NCBI RefSeq assembly: GCF_037975245.1
Contig: NC_092580.1
Span: 25,342,501-25,402,500, forward strand
Direction: 5' to 3'
From: Apostichopus japonicus
Taxonomy: Eukaryota; Echinodermata; Holothuroidea; Aspidochirotida; Stichopodidae
DNA: 60,000 nucleotides
Shown: piece by piece, positions 31,861 through 60,000 of the stretch
How the letters are laid out: every line of letters begins with the position of its first letter
Numbering within the stretch: the first letter of the stretch is position 1
Translations under genes and position numbers: made by a program
Notes under the pieces: model-generated
What the model was told of the DNA's origin: nothing
The model's database searches: none
Seen by the model: only the letters and a program-made list of their open reading frames with translations

Positions 31861-32344
31861 AATGTTCTCTTATTTAACATAAATTAAAGGTACAAACATA
31901 CAGCCGGCTTCATAAAGATTTTATCAAATGACAATTTATTCAAACAAAAATTTCAGGCCGACTAAGGAGGCCAAACAACGGTCATGAGCCTGTGTTCAGT
32001 GTCCTTGAAAACGAAGTACTTGGATATAAGGGATAACGTAACATAAACTTAGGCAGTCACTGCCTTTTCATCATCAATGTGCATATTCACGCAATGTTTT
32101 TTCTATAAATAAAACTAGAATAACAACAACAAAAATTGTAAAAATGGTCAATCTTTGATGAATTTTGATGAGATTTTCAGAATTTCTTATGTCTATAAGA
32201 GTGCTTAAAACAATATTCACCATAGGTGTTCGTAGACCTTTAAAACGATCACTTTTAGGAACCTTTCTCTAACTTTGCGAATAGGGTACCCTCTTTCAAC
32301 AAAATTAGATTCAAGGATATTTTTTTTAAGTCTTCTCAGGCAGG

Positions 32345-32820
32345 GAATTTCGTGGTAATATGAGACTTAACAACCTTAATTGATTTAAACGAGGATTAGA
32401 AAAAAGGCTGCTTATATAATGAACCCTGAGTGACATTAACTCGTTACTAGAAAGTAATGATTAGTATGTAGTGTAGTGATTTGTAGCGGAATCAGTTGTC
32501 GAATATGACTACATTAAGGACATATCTCATTATGCGAGGTCAACCTGACAGTACTGGAGTTCCGTGTTCTATTGTATGTAGAATGTTCATGCGTTACTTG
32601 CAATGTGTATGCATTACTATATGATCGTCATAAGGACACACATAAACCGAGACTAAAGTTCAAGATATCCATATTTTACTTATCTTTGAAACATAGCATA
32701 TCAAATATTGTTTAACGGGCAGAGTCCAAACGTAACTGCGACAGTGTTTAAATTGAAACTTGGCACTGAAACTGCTCAGACGTAATGCAAATATTATCAG
32801 TCAATATCTCTACACTTTCT
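32345..32820. repeat. Direct repeat copy 2 of an intergenic sequence
   Basis: Second copy, about 1.45 kb downstream of copy 1 in the same orientation. It is shorter in the middle. Both lie in the space between the two divergent receptor genes. Confidence 0.7.
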
Positions 32821-33359
32821 ACTTGAAATGAACAAATGTTATTTAAGTAAGATAAATCTGTGTTGGATCCAAATCAGTTCTTATACCTGGAGATTGCATG
32901 TGACCATTGGTAGGTTCAGTACAACTAACAACGTTGTCAATAGGCATTACACCCGTAACATATAGCCTACACCGATCATAAAAGTCTAACTATAACGTTA
33001 GGCTAACACTAAACATTAACCAACCTCCAGTAGGCGAAAACAAGTTGAATCACATATATGAACTGCATAGTATCGTTATTAGGTTGAAGGCAAGGTGGGC
33101 TGAGCAGGGAGAACATAATACAGATCTGGAGAAGCGAAATAAGTCAAGGAATACAATAAGGAAACTGAAATGTCGAGATTAACAGGACATAACTAGTATA
33201 CCAGAGCAATTCTCAACGAATTAAATCATTTAATAAATCCGTTAAACGATTGAAAATAGGACAAATGTGAGAAATTTCTTTTCAAACGTTCATGGTGTCC
33301 GGTTTCTTGGGGAGTCATATGTTCTTAGGTTTTCAGTCGACGAGTGTCACGATGCTCTA

Positions 33360-35112
33360 CTTACATTTTGTAATGGGAAAGCCCGGAAGCGACGGTCTGT
33401 CCGCAGACCTCTACAAACATATTTCAGCTTGTGTTTCTAAAACGGTTTCTCCTCTTTATATTTAAGATTTCTCAGGGCATCCGACAACGTTGCCCTCTAA
33501 ACCCTTATCTTTTTATCCTGTGTACTGAGATTCTTAATCTTCAAAGTAACAGGCAATAATTTAATTAAAGGCTCGTCTCTTTTTGGTCGTAAATATTTGA
33601 TTCTCCAGTACGCTGATGATACCTGTATTTTCTAAGATGACTCACGTGACTCTTTGCTTGAGTTTATTGAAGTATTTACACAACTAGAAAAAGTGTCCCG
33701 CTTGAAAATCAATTATGATAAGATCAATATTTTCCCTCTTGGCCTAGAAAACACAAAAAACTAATCTTTCTGTAGGAATTTACTTTCAATTGAGCAGATC
33801 CAATTACTATGATTGGTTTTTTCACCGTTAGGGACAGCCTTTTAAAACTCAACTATGCCCTTTAAACTATCAAGGACTAAGAGCCTTCTCAATCCATGGT
33901 CGCATCACGATTAGACCCCTTTAGGAAAAAACACTTTTTTAAGACGTTTGGATTGTCTCAATTGGTTTTTCTTTCCAGATCCTTCCGGACCTTCAACACC
34001 AATTTATCAGCGAGCTGGAGGGTATGTTAATCAAGTTTATATGGAGTGGAAAGCCGGATAAAGTAAAACTTTCTACGTTTATCAATGACTCCAGTAAAGG
34101 GGGGCTCATTGCCACTCACATTGTTAGTTTTGTTTTGCACTTTAAAATGTAGGCGGGTACTGCGAAACCTAGATGATACTGAGACCTATTGGAAACACTT
34201 TTTGAATGATTTTCTCTCAAAGTACGGGAAAGGGTTTCTTTTTTAATGTAATTACCAGAGTGCCGACATAAATAGTATTAATGGTTTCATTAAAGACGTA
34301 TGTAATGCTTGGTCATTTTGTACCTTTAAGAAGCCGTTAGACAATTTTGGCAACCAATTTGTATGAAATTACTAGGTATGCACACTTAACTATAACATTA
34401 TATATTACAGGACTTGGCAGAATAAGGGGCACTATTCGTGAAGGATTTATTTAACGTCAACAACAAGGTCCTTAATTTCTTAACTTTACGAAATAAATTG
34501 AATTTTGTTGGTTTATTTTTCACCCTTTATTTTGGTCTGGTGGCCGCTATCCTCTTTTACTGGAATAACGGAAGACGTTGGTTAACGTTTATAATGTTCC
34601 CCTTTAATATGAAAATTTGTATCACAGGTTATCCGGTATTCCGCGTATGCCTCTTGCCTTTTATAAGGAGATGGTAAGGAATGTCTCTACCAAACCAACC
34701 GCTCATCTTAAATGGGAAACCTCTTTTCAGTTAAAAGAATATCAATGCAGAAGGGTTTTCTTAGTCCTTTTAAGCCACTACGAGATATTAAGATTACATT
34801 TTCCAGTATCGTGTTAAACAAAGGACTCTGAACAAAGATCGTCTGCTTCATCAAATGAAAAATAAACATAATGTTTACCTTTTGTGAGGAGGATGAAGAA
34901 ACTATTTATCTTTTGTTTTGGGATTGTCATAAAAGCAGGTCATTTATTTTAGATATCGAGCAATGTATGTTTGGTCAACAATAATTTTTTTCAAAACAGG
35001 GTATTTATTTTGGGTACAAATTTTGCCTGAGCACCTTAACAACTGATTTTTTACCTCATATATGAAATTTTTAAAGAAGAAAGTTGAAGAAGAAATTTCT
35101 AGGTTAAATGAA
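33360..35112 (+). mobile_element. Second Tx1/L1-like LINE remnant
   Basis: Visible pieces: YLILQYADDTCIF (the palm YADD box) near 33600, then LEKVSRLKINYDKINIFPLG, and at the 3' end KFLKKKVEEEISRLNEG. Many stops and frameshifts. Same orientation as the LINE at 28660 but too diverged to be its recent copy. Confidence 0.7.
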
Positions 35113-35149
35113 GGTGTTAAACCCGGAGCGCTCTGCTCAAGGACATAAC

Positions 35150-35545
35150 CTCGGATGTAGGTGAGCCCTACATATACACATTCCCTACCATCACCATTTA
35201 TTTATTCCCTACCATCTTCTCATTGCCCTCTACAGTTTATCTCCTACCTCTGCCCCCCCCCCCCCCCCGTTGGTTTCTTTCTTCTCTCCACTGTTTGTCA
35301 ACTAATCCTCCTACATCTATCTATTCTGTGTTAATCCTGCTCATTGACCTATCTGTATTCTGTGCTTGTATTATGTCCGCTGTAGTTTCTGTTACTTGTC
35401 ATTTAACGTCTGAAAAAGATCCTGCCAGGTTCGAAACGTCAGGCCCACTTGTTTTCGAACATTCTTTCAAAGTGGACAATGAAATATTGCAAGAAATCGC
35501 CGTGGGCTACAAATCTGTTTGCTATGGAAAGGCTCAAACTTTTTG
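35150..35545 (+). other. Interelement stretch with poly-C and a Penelope-associated motif
   Basis: Holds a poly-C run near 35259 and, near 35410-35440, the text ctgaaaaagatcctgccagg followed by ttcgaaacgtcagg. I associate this motif with sequence flanking Penelope-like elements (from memory of repeat families, not checked). The forward ORF here is not credible as a gene. Confidence 0.4.
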
Positions 35546-35559
35546 AAAACGTTCAAAAC

Positions 35560-35740
35560 ATGGGTTTTAACTTCTTCAGCCGGGGTGATACGTAACTCAA
35601 GGCAGGGGATGAAGTGATAACCAAAGGACGAGGCAAGTGGTTGAGATCATTAATGAAAGCCTTAAAGGCTGGACGTCCCTGGGGCCAACGATCCCAGATA
35701 TCATCGATGTAGCAGAGAAATATAGTTTAAGACACAATTA
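35560..35740 (-). mobile_element. Penelope-like reverse transcriptase fragment
   Basis: The minus strand reads CYIDDIWDRWPQGRPAFKA then FINDLNHLPRP. YIDDI followed by W and a downstream FxxxLN is the palm signature of Penelope-like elements. Only about 50 residues remain. Confidence 0.65.
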
Positions 35741-36499
35741 ACAAATATGAAGTACTGCATTAAATTTTGTGTGTGGGTATTTCGGACTTTCTTCAGCATT
35801 ACTTGTCAGCAGAATGGAAAATATGACACAAAGAAAGTGTGTAGTTGTATAAATACGAGTGGCAGTAGTGGAATAAATACCAAATAAACCAGAACTATAT
35901 AGGAAACACAAAAGAGATAGAATGTATTATATTTGTTTGTGGAACTGAACTAAATGAGACACCATAATATAAATGGAAACTCCAAGGATAATAGTTGACC
36001 CCAGATGAATAAGTTATTAATGAATTAGTGTTTTAAGCCTCTGCTTTCTTCATAGCATCAAACAAACAGACAGACATCTATGAATACTTTTTCCATGCAA
36101 TGCACGAACTTAAAGTTAACGTGGATGCCAAAGAGGCATGACATTCACTTTGTTGTTCTACATATCTAATGGACAATAATCTGGTCGTTCAGCACTTTGT
36201 ATTAAAACATATAACAATGTGAGATTAAAAGAATGGATACAATTGAAAGCGGCTCTTGACATCTATTGTGTGTTTAAGAGTACTTGAAGTGTGTCGTGTC
36301 CAATATAAAGGATATTGTCATGCAATTCATTGAGTGAGAAATATATTGTTCATTCTGCAACTTGTCGAATCAATTTAATACACCAAAATATTAGATACGT
36401 TTCCTATCGTTTGCACAGGAACGAAATTTTCTGCATTTCAAAATAGAGGCCATTCAATAATTTGATTAATAATTAAACTCACGTGAAAGATTGTGACTG

Positions 36500-36545
36500 A
36501 ATACTACTATCTATATCTATATATATATATATCTATATCTATATA

Positions 36546-36622
<77 letters not shown>
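36500..36622. repeat. TA/TATC microsatellite
   Basis: About 120 bp of TA repeats interspersed with atctatat units, roughly 0.65 kb upstream of the first coding exon of gene P. Confidence 0.9.
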
Positions 36623-36626
<4 letters not shown>

Positions 36627-37271
36627 GTGGACAATATATCTTGACTTATTTCCTTATAGACAGTTATTAGTGTTTAAGTACCTATTTACTTGCCAGTACT
36701 TGACATTTGGGTGAGTGCCGTAATTATTTTATATTTGAATACAATAGTCACGTCAATTAAACTAGGTAATTACGTTTATATTGAGAAAGCGAAACGCAAT
36801 TCGATGATGAAGTGATTTGACAACATGGAGTGTTTTGTTAGATTTAATATAATAGACTGTCGTTTGGTATGACGGTAGACTTCCATTGTAATTTGCGTAA
36901 TATTAGAAAGCAAATCGCGTTTTTATGCACTGATCACATTATTGGAACTAAAACCCTTGTTAAATGTTGGCAGTTTGACAAGTTGGTTATTTCCTCGTTG
37001 AATTGAGATAATTTTAATGTTAACGACAACTTGGAACCTTTTCCAACTTCCTCGAATGGTAAGTTACAAGTAATTGAATCTTCCACCTTTGGTTTTCTAA
37101 ATTTGTGAAAACGTTGAATTATATAATTGTTGCTTAACGTGATCGATACTTCAACATGCTCCATGTATGCAATTATGTTTGCTATTAAAAGAAAACTAGA
37201 AGAAACTTGACTTTGATTTATGAGATTTTTGTTTAATTCTCTTTTTCAGATTGAATATACCTTTGGACAAG

Positions 37272-52006
<14,735 letters not shown>

Positions 52007-52369
52007 TAAAATGTGTTAAGGTAGAACTGTCACACCGTGTGTTAAAGAAGGTATCGTCATAACAAAATTATATTAATTATCATATCACAGCTAAGAGACC
52101 GCACGATAGTTGTTATTCAATTTCGCAAGCAGTAAAGCAGACACACTTTGTCCAGGATGTTGATTTTACCCAATCACCGAATACTTGGAACTTCCTTGAT
52201 CGTTGCTGCACTTTCCTCAGAATCTTAAGATTCATCAGAATCTGTTTATTAAATTTCTGATTTAACTTGCATTTAAAACTATATTAAACTAAGATTGTAT
52301 GGATTGCATCCTTAGGTCAATGTACATTTATTACAATTTTATTTATAAAATGCTCTCCTTTGATGTACA

Positions 52370-52375
52370 AATAAA
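52370..52375 (+). terminator. Candidate polyadenylation signal of gene P
   Basis: AATAAA inside caaataaataag, 364 nt after the stop codon. It is one of several AT-rich candidates. Confidence 0.45.
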
Positions 52376-52399
52376 TAAGACAAAAAAGTAAACGTTAAT

Positions 52400-55300
52400 T
52401 TTAATATTTACCTTAAACTGCATATATAGTTACTGTCTGTTTGTCATTTATACGTTAAACTTCTTCTTAAATGCAAGTATTGTGATACTCAGACTGTCAG
52501 AGAAAAAGTATTAAACGACAGTCATTGATAGTTTCTGGTTGACCAGATACTATCCAACTTATCGCTATATATTTTTATTTTTTCCCTTTGGAATGAATAC
52601 TACTTTAAGTTTTTTGCATCAAATTCATTCAGACATTCAGTTATATCTTGAGTTGCAAATCCAGTACACAATAGATCGCTTACCCACCTTTAACCTGATG
52701 ATTTGGAGTTTATTTTCCATTGCAAGGGACTCGTGATGCCCTTGACATGGCATCGTCATGCTCAATACGGTTACAGTTCCGATGTCAGAGGACTCGGGTT
52801 AAGGGTGGATCAACTTATTTTGTTTTCGTGCCAATACCTTCAGCAATCGGTGCTCGCAGTGAATTGGTATTATATGACATCGCAAAATAACAGGAGATTA
52901 GTCCATTGACGTCTTGTGACCAGCTAAAGTATCAGAGTAGGCCCATCAATTCTACTGCAATTCTGTCATTAACTGTCATTAACATGAAAGTTTTGTTGAA
53001 AATCAATTTCATTAAGTTTTTTTATAGAAGCACCTAGCTTCGAAAGCTGTCTATTTTTTTTATATGCATTCACTTTACATTGACTTAGTGCCAAACACAA
53101 ATGCAAAAATAAAAGTTTTATATGCAGCACGTGATAGTGGTTTTTATTGTTAAGTAATGATGTAATACTTTTATGTAGTTGTAATGGAAGTTGCAAACTC
53201 CAACAATCAAATGTGATGCAATACATAGTTGGACACTGAGAACAAATGCTTGTCTTGACCTTGGGCAGGGTTGTAGTTTAATTTTAGGGGATGTGTAGCT
53301 ATCAATATCACACAATAAGTGCATTCATTTCGTTATGGTGTTGATTCCTCATTTGATGTATCCAAATGATAAGTAGAAAATTGGATGTAAACAAGAAAAA
53401 CACACAACAAATCTTCCTGTATGTGTGACATTACATCTGCTTGCTTCAAGTTTACTATTATTAATTATAGACAGAAACTGAACGCAAATTTCACGAGGTT
53501 GCTGAGAATAATATCCTCCTTCCATCAGAGTAATATATTTGTTTCTCTTTTAATAGTTATGGGTATAGTCACACTTTTCAAAAATTTGAGTTTATGACAA
53601 GTAGTCTTTCCTTTAGAAGTTCTCCTAAATCGCCCATCATTTTCGTTGGCACTTTTAAAACCACAGTTTTCAATTTTTGCTTACCCTTAGGAACCGAATA
53701 AAGTAAAACACAGTACACTGATTAATGATATTAACTGACAATAGAGGGGATGGAAACTACACTAATTTTAAACTTTATCTGCATCTTAAATTTGTTTTCG
53801 GTTAAAAGGTATTTTGTAAATCATGATTCGTTTTTGCAAACATTTTGTTAAGAAAATGTCCTACTTTTTCACTTCAAGTACCATTACGCAGATGCAATTA
53901 ATAATCGTGAGATCTTTTCATGCTTGCTGTGAATAATTACGGTAACCGAGTTGCATTGCATAATATGATGTTATCAAACTTAACAGCAATACTATTTATT
54001 ACCCTGAAAAGGCTTTTATGTTGAAAGGGTTTATTAAATAACAACAATGATTTGCCAAATTTTATATTTTAACAAATTATTAATTGTTTTAATCCAAAGG
54101 AACTTGGATTTCAAAATATATATATTTTGAATTGGTATCCGAATTCGAATCAGCTATGCATAATAAAAATGAAAAATTGTTAACAAAAAAATTAGGATCT
54201 TAACGTTGTATCATTGGAACTCATGTTCTGAAGAGCTACTTAATAAGCTTAGGAGGTAACCTATCAAACTTTGCTCTTTTTAACAGCAAATCCCGTGAAA
54301 AAAGTTCAAAGATATTGTATGCTGTCACTGTATTTTGAAAGATCAAAACAGTGGCAAATATTTGGTCTGCATTATTAATAATCTCACAGTCGATAAGTAA
54401 TTTTCACAATTGTAGAGTTAATTCATACTTCAATTCATACTTTGTCTTCAGACATAACTTTTCATTATGACCATAACGGTAATTTGTTGTGCTTAATGTC
54501 TTTTTCTTTTAAAAATATAACGATTTATTTTTATCTGATTTTAGACCCACAATTACAAATAAAAACAAATCGACGGTAGCAACAGTATCAAACTCAGGTA
54601 CGTTGATTCTGGAAAGAAATATGTTTCATGCTTCTCAAATGATCAGGGAAATAACTTTAATATTGCTATCATCGTGAAGACAACAAAGTTATCAGGAACA
54701 AACAAGAAGCATTGCATGAAACAATTTTTCTTCGTAAAAGTTCTTAACGTTTTCTGGATGAAGGATACGTTGTGAGTTTTTATTAATGACAATAGTCTGT
54801 ACTTCATCTATGCAGTTGGTGAGGAAGAATTGCTCCCATTCATAACAGTTTTAAATTCATTGATATATTACCAACATGCTACCTATTTAGCCAATGTCCC
54901 ACATGTTATTATATATTTTTTTCAAAATGACACATATGACACACGAAAATACACTATTGATGTTTCAATGAATAATAACAATTGTATTTGCATAATCATT
55001 TCCACATCCTAGTTTGACTTTAAAAGAGGTTGAACCTCTGGTAGAATGTTGGTCTCGCAATATACCACAATGTGATTTCAACTTATATCTTTTTTGAAGT
55101 TTAAAGAAAATGGTATCGTTTGTAACATCAGGCAAATCAAAATATGACCTTCCATACCATTAACTAAATATTATAACCGATGAAATCAAGGATCCAAGTA
55201 ACATTCTCAACAACAGAGTGTTATACCGTGTTTTGTGAGTTGTAGCGTAACTTGAATTAATTGGTATTTAGTATTCAATATCATCAATACTTGCTTTGAG

Positions 55301-58300
55301 CAGCCAAACATGGTATGAATCATGCCATATAGCAGCAATTTAACATATTGAAATAAGCCCTTAAAGATATGTTTATTTATAGTATCAATATTATGATTAT
55401 ATGGAATAGTGGTCATGAAATAACCTTTCCATTCGAATAACCTGGTACTTTATTATCGGAAACACTGAACACAAAATGTAAATTTGAAGCTTTTTTGTTC
55501 TCTCGCTGTATGAATCTCACACTGCTTAAATAAACTACTGTAAATATGTTCATTCAGTATGTTCAATCCATATTGCATATGAGTTTTTCTCTACAGATAA
55601 AGGAAATTAATTATACATTTAGAATATCTATTTGGGAACCGTAAGTAATGTAGTGTATCTTGCGATACGAGCTTGAAGCGAGAGGTGCACTTTCCAATTG
55701 TTTAAAGTTTTAAATGTACTGAAATAGGATTTTTTTTATAAAGTAAGTGCACTATGCCCGTTAAATTTCCCGATAGCCGTTACTATTTTGACGATATGTT
55801 CTTTCGAAACAATCAGTAAGGTTGACGTGTATCATTTTTGGACCGTTGACATCTTTTAAATTGCTTACTTTTGTACTTCCTTGGTAAACTTACTTCCTTT
55901 GTAAACAATTCCTTCTTTTTCGCAAGAAATTTATTATGAAATAAAATATGAAATGCACCACCGTTATTGTCCTTAACGTCACTGTTTAAAAGTCAACTGT
56001 TCCATTGTCATTTTAATTATAATTTAATGTGTTTGTTACTTATCTGAATTGTCAATGGATTTGGTATTTCAGCCAAAGTTTTCTTGTACGCTTCGCGCCA
56101 ATACATGGTGGCGCTACGCTTAGATAGTTTGCCTACAAGCTTCGCCCTCCCTTAGCAAATTCCTTGCTACGTGCCTGGTTGTGAGGCGCATTTGGGATTG
56201 TTGGTCAAGTAAACCGTGCTTAAGGTTAACACTGATTTGTACCCTCCTGGTCAACGTTCTATAATTACATTTCATGCAAACTCAAAAAACATATGAGTTT
56301 TGCAATGTTGGTGGCCCTGTTTTAAAAATGTGCTATGATATGATATAGTTTTATACAAACAGTCCTCGTAATTTATTTTTCCAGACCTCTTCATGTATTT
56401 AACACGTGACAGTCTTTTTCGATGCCCAACCTTTAATTTCGCCGCTGATATCAGTTTTGCATGTTGCTTCGAAACTTGTTCTATGTTTTTGAAGGAATTA
56501 ACGTATTGCTTTTGTTTGGTTTAATGTGAAAGTGAATACATTACAGCAATTTCACCCACGCCGACCATTTGTACGGCTTATCATACTCCAGGGGTATTAT
56601 AATGTAATGAAAGTGATTGATGTAATGTCAAAGCAGAATATTAAAGAAGTGTAATATTGAACAGTTTAATGACCATACTCGATACCTTTTCCTATAGAGC
56701 TAAATGCATTTGTTGCGATAATTTCACAGTAGCTGAGTATGGGTGTAGGCGAGATTGACAAAGTAGAGAGTGGGATCCAGAAGCAAGCCGTGACGAGGCC
56801 GGGGTGCAAGACCCACATTTACCCACTCCAAACAAGAACGTTGAAGTGTTTTGAGGGCATGGACATTTTGTGTGACAAGTGCATAAGCATTTATCATAAT
56901 GGAACTACGAATAATGCTTTCAAAATCAGATTCAAATAAAGTGAAAATGAGGGTTCGTCGAAAGGGGAAGGGGGTAGTCGGTGGCAAGGGTCGCCAAGGC
57001 AATCATGATCTCATATCAATGTACATCTTAATTAATGATTTAAATTCCCAAGGGTGTCGCTTATCTCCTATCTACCCTGGAGCTCAGCCGAGCTACTGAA
57101 CGACTTGCATATGAGCGTATCGACCTAGGCCGTCACAATAGCTGAGCTATCATGATTGTTGCTCGAAGGTGCCAATACTCGTTTATGATAGCTAGGCTAG
57201 TATATATATATCCATTCAACTGTAGTACAAGTTGACCACACACCACCTGATGCTAAAACTGATACCACGACAATTCAAAGGGAACCCTCATTCTGATAGG
57301 TTCCATACATTCGCCATTTAAAATGATGCAAGATTTTAGACAGATTAGTTGAGGGCTCTGCATGAATTAATAACATAATTAAAGCTATCTTCAGTCGTTC
57401 CCTGTACACTATGCGCGACATAGTCTTGTTCCGTGGAGCTAGCTGAGGAGATATCATGTTACAATACATATCGATTCATGGAATAACCGACTACAGTAGG
57501 ATACGACTAAGGCCTATAGCCGTGCATATTCAAATGCTCCTCTCCAATATCTATATTTGAAGCTTGCAAGGTAAGTCATACTTATGAATTAGCTAATGTC
57601 TTTGTCATGTTCAGCGAGTCACTGGGATACCGGCCTATTAAGCATCATATGGTATATTTTCTTTGCATGGTACTGCTGTACCCGGATACAAAGTACACTT
57701 GCAATATATTATTGTTCACGCTTAGGGTGGCGGCCTCGGCAATAGTTAATGATGAATTCACGATCTCGAAAGTAGGTACAAAAACTTTAGTCTAGACCTA
57801 TATCGACATATCATATAAATCATCGTATGATATCCCTAACAGGTTAGCTAGGTGAAGATTATAATGTATGATAAGCTCATAAAGCTAGTTATAAATCAAA
57901 GGGAATGAGTAGATACCCAACCTTATTTTGATACTTCAGATAAATCTCTTAAATTTTCTCTTACAAGTTACTTTCGTGACATTTCAGAACATAAATATTG
58001 GATATTGATGGTAAACCTAGGAGGTTACTGTAATGATTGGGTATATAATATATGGTGAAAGACAGAAAGTTTATTTGAGCACTATATTATATGACACAAA
58101 AACATGTGCAAGCTTATTTCACTATCACAAAGGATTATTTAGAGCTATCTGCGTTCGAGTTGGGTGGCAATTTACACGGCTGTCAATATCTGCACTGTAG
58201 TTCCTTGTTTGAACATATCATAACAACGTCAGTCTTATAATGGATAACCTTTACTTTATGCCTCGTTAAACGTTTATCAATGAGTTCGAAAGAGAAATCA

Positions 58301-60000
58301 CATTTCTAATTAAACTTATATTACACATTTGCTTAACTATGTAGATAAATCATAACCTTGTGTAGGAACTAAAACTGAATACTTATAAATTTATTAAAAG
58401 CATGATTCTCAACGACCCTACACCTGAAATTAATATGTTAACAATTGCCTAACGTTTCATGCAAACATGATACCGTGACACATTGTGCCTGTGCCGTTGG
58501 AAGGTGTAATATTCTGGGAATGAATAGTAGCAGCAATTACCCTTATTTGGATTACTAATATTTTATTTTATTTTAATTAATGAATATTTTTTCCAACTCA
58601 TACCAAATTGATAAATCCAGAACAAAGTCATTTGGGCAATCAAATTCACAGTTTATAAGTTTCGCTGTTGACTAGTTAGTGTTTTGTACACAAAACATTG
58701 TGGGAACACTTCGATAATACCTTTCATTAAATTTAACAATGAGTCATTTGTGTGTATCGTGTATTTTCTTTTACCTTTCTGTTTTGGAATTTTATAAACG
58801 GTGTGACTACTAGCCAATATATTAGATAGTTAACTCATCATTGAGAAGTGTGATATGTAAACCTTCGATATTATTCCCTGACTCAGAGTTTATCGATTTA
58901 AAACTAAATACTTGAAAACGGTCGTATAGTTCAGCGACATCGAGCCTCGTTACGAGGTTTTATTAACAGTATTAACAATTGTGTTCTGTACTCAAAAGAG
59001 AAGGTGACCGACACTCGAATACAAAGATGGTTTCTGTTGCGATATCATCAAAGTTTGGACAAGTTGCATTTAAACTTTCGTTTATATTCTCCAACTTTCG
59101 ACATTGTTCTGGAAACTCCGATTATTATATCCCGACATTTCGGCTACTTACTCATAAGTACAAATTCTTACGTAAAACTTGAACTATATATATATTTGAT
59201 TCCCAAAAATCCACCACATCCTCCAATGTTAATAAAGATATTTCAAGTTTAATCCTATATGTATTGCAAGTTTAGTTATTATCTCAAACGTTCAACTACT
59301 AAATCTCAAATATGCATTCAGGCCCCTAAAATGATTTGTTTTATATACTTAAAAGATTTGATCCCCTACCTTATTTGAAACGTTATGTGAATATGTGCAG
59401 TGCGTTTAATATTGGAATATCCTCCGTCTGATGTCAATTTACATTTCTGTTGCTCTGTCGTTTATGTATTAACATAGTGCTAATGTTCAAGGCACACTGA
59501 AGTTCATAATGCTCTGGTGGCGGCATGCAATGTTTCTGTGGCCATTGATCCCGTGTCTACATTGATGTAACAACAACACCTAAAAACCTGGAGGATCCGG
59601 ATAAGGTCGATAAAAACGACTAGAAGCATCCCTGGGGTAACCTACATGAATTATTGTCTATGGCCAGAGAGTTTAACTACTCATTGCGACCGACATGTGT
59701 ACAGCCACCATCCATTGAATACTTGGCCTGATGTAGCGCTATCCTAATATTTAATGTACGAATGCGTATTAAGGGGCATCGTATTATTTCTAAATAATAG
59801 CTGTAAGTATTAAACTGGCGGCGACCTTTTTACGAAGTGTAAAATTTGCAACAAATGCGCAGGGGTCTCCATAAACCTCAGTTAACTTTTTAATTCCACC
59901 TAGATACGCTATTGAAATTAGATTACAATGAATTTACTAGGAGAAACCGTCAGTCACATCCACTGTTACACCCACTCACCCCAAACTTATAAAAAAGAAG
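52400..60000. other. Right-hand intergenic region, no gene supported
   Basis: AT-rich, with only short ORFs lacking family resemblance or splice-consistent extension. The segment 56063-56128 is an inverted relative of the hAT-like element in gene P. The less AT-rich patches near 56720-57140 and 59500-59880 may be decayed repeats; I could not classify them. Confidence 0.55.
56063..56128 (-). repeat. Inverted partial copy of the hAT-like element
   Basis: The minus strand reads aactatctaagcgtagcgcc, then accatg and later gcgtacaagaaaactttgg, matching 50052-50115 (actatctaagcggagcgcca ... gcgtacaagaaaattttggg). Shows the element belongs to a repeat family. Confidence 0.7.

Noticed and set aside
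35223-35546. 107-codon forward ORF near 35.3 kb
   Set aside because: Starts in a poly-pyrimidine and poly-C tract and lies beside a Penelope-like fragment; no gene-like features.

Overview
This window is eukaryotic nuclear DNA from an AT-rich animal genome: split genes with short GT-AG introns, non-LTR retrotransposon debris, tRNA-derived SINEs and long TA microsatellites. The immunoglobulin (Ig) domains carry an RP(P/S)V-type motif, and one SINE has a tail of a kind I associate with deuterostome invertebrates. I therefore favour an echinoderm (perhaps a holothurian) or a close relative. This is an inference from style; no species marker was seen.

Two large cell-surface receptor genes lie head to head. 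Gene M (minus strand, start codon at 28549, reading leftward and still open at base 47) encodes a signal peptide, four Ig domains, one transmembrane helix and a cytoplasmic tail. I predict 66 coding exons. From exon 7 onward, all 60 exons are phase 0 at both ends, and 42 of them are exactly 54 nt long, each coding for one 18-residue amphipathic segment. In the distal part two exon types alternate. Type A usually has Cys at position 13 and ends in Leu; type B often starts Ile-Ser or Ile-Thr, has a Leu-rich core and often ends Gly-Lys or Lys-Lys. Together they form a 36-residue super-repeat. The array runs off the left edge, so the tail is longer than the roughly 1090 residues seen here.

Gene P (plus strand, 37272-52006) closes in frame as a 16-exon, 807-residue model: signal peptide, four Ig domains, transmembrane helix, two very small juxtamembrane exons, a receptor-tyrosine-kinase fold and a short Tyr-containing C-tail. 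Its catalytic residues are substituted (the HRD Asp is Ala, the catalytic-loop Asn is Lys, DFG is DFW, the helix-C Glu is Met), so it is best read as a pseudokinase receptor. Both genes use phase-1 introns between Ig domains and appear to have a 5' UTR intron just before the start codon. They look like relatives with similar ectodomain plans but quite different cytoplasmic modules.

The space between the genes (28.6-37.2 kb) holds two decayed Tx1/L1-like LINE copies, a Penelope-like fragment, a palindromic MITE-like element and a local direct repeat. Introns of gene P hold another LINE remnant, a SINE cluster inside a 70-bp tandem repeat, a CR1/L2-like LINE on the minus strand, about 210 bp of TA repeat, and a 1.74-kb element with 12-bp inverted ends and a 6-bp target duplication. 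Beyond 52.4 kb I see no gene I can support.
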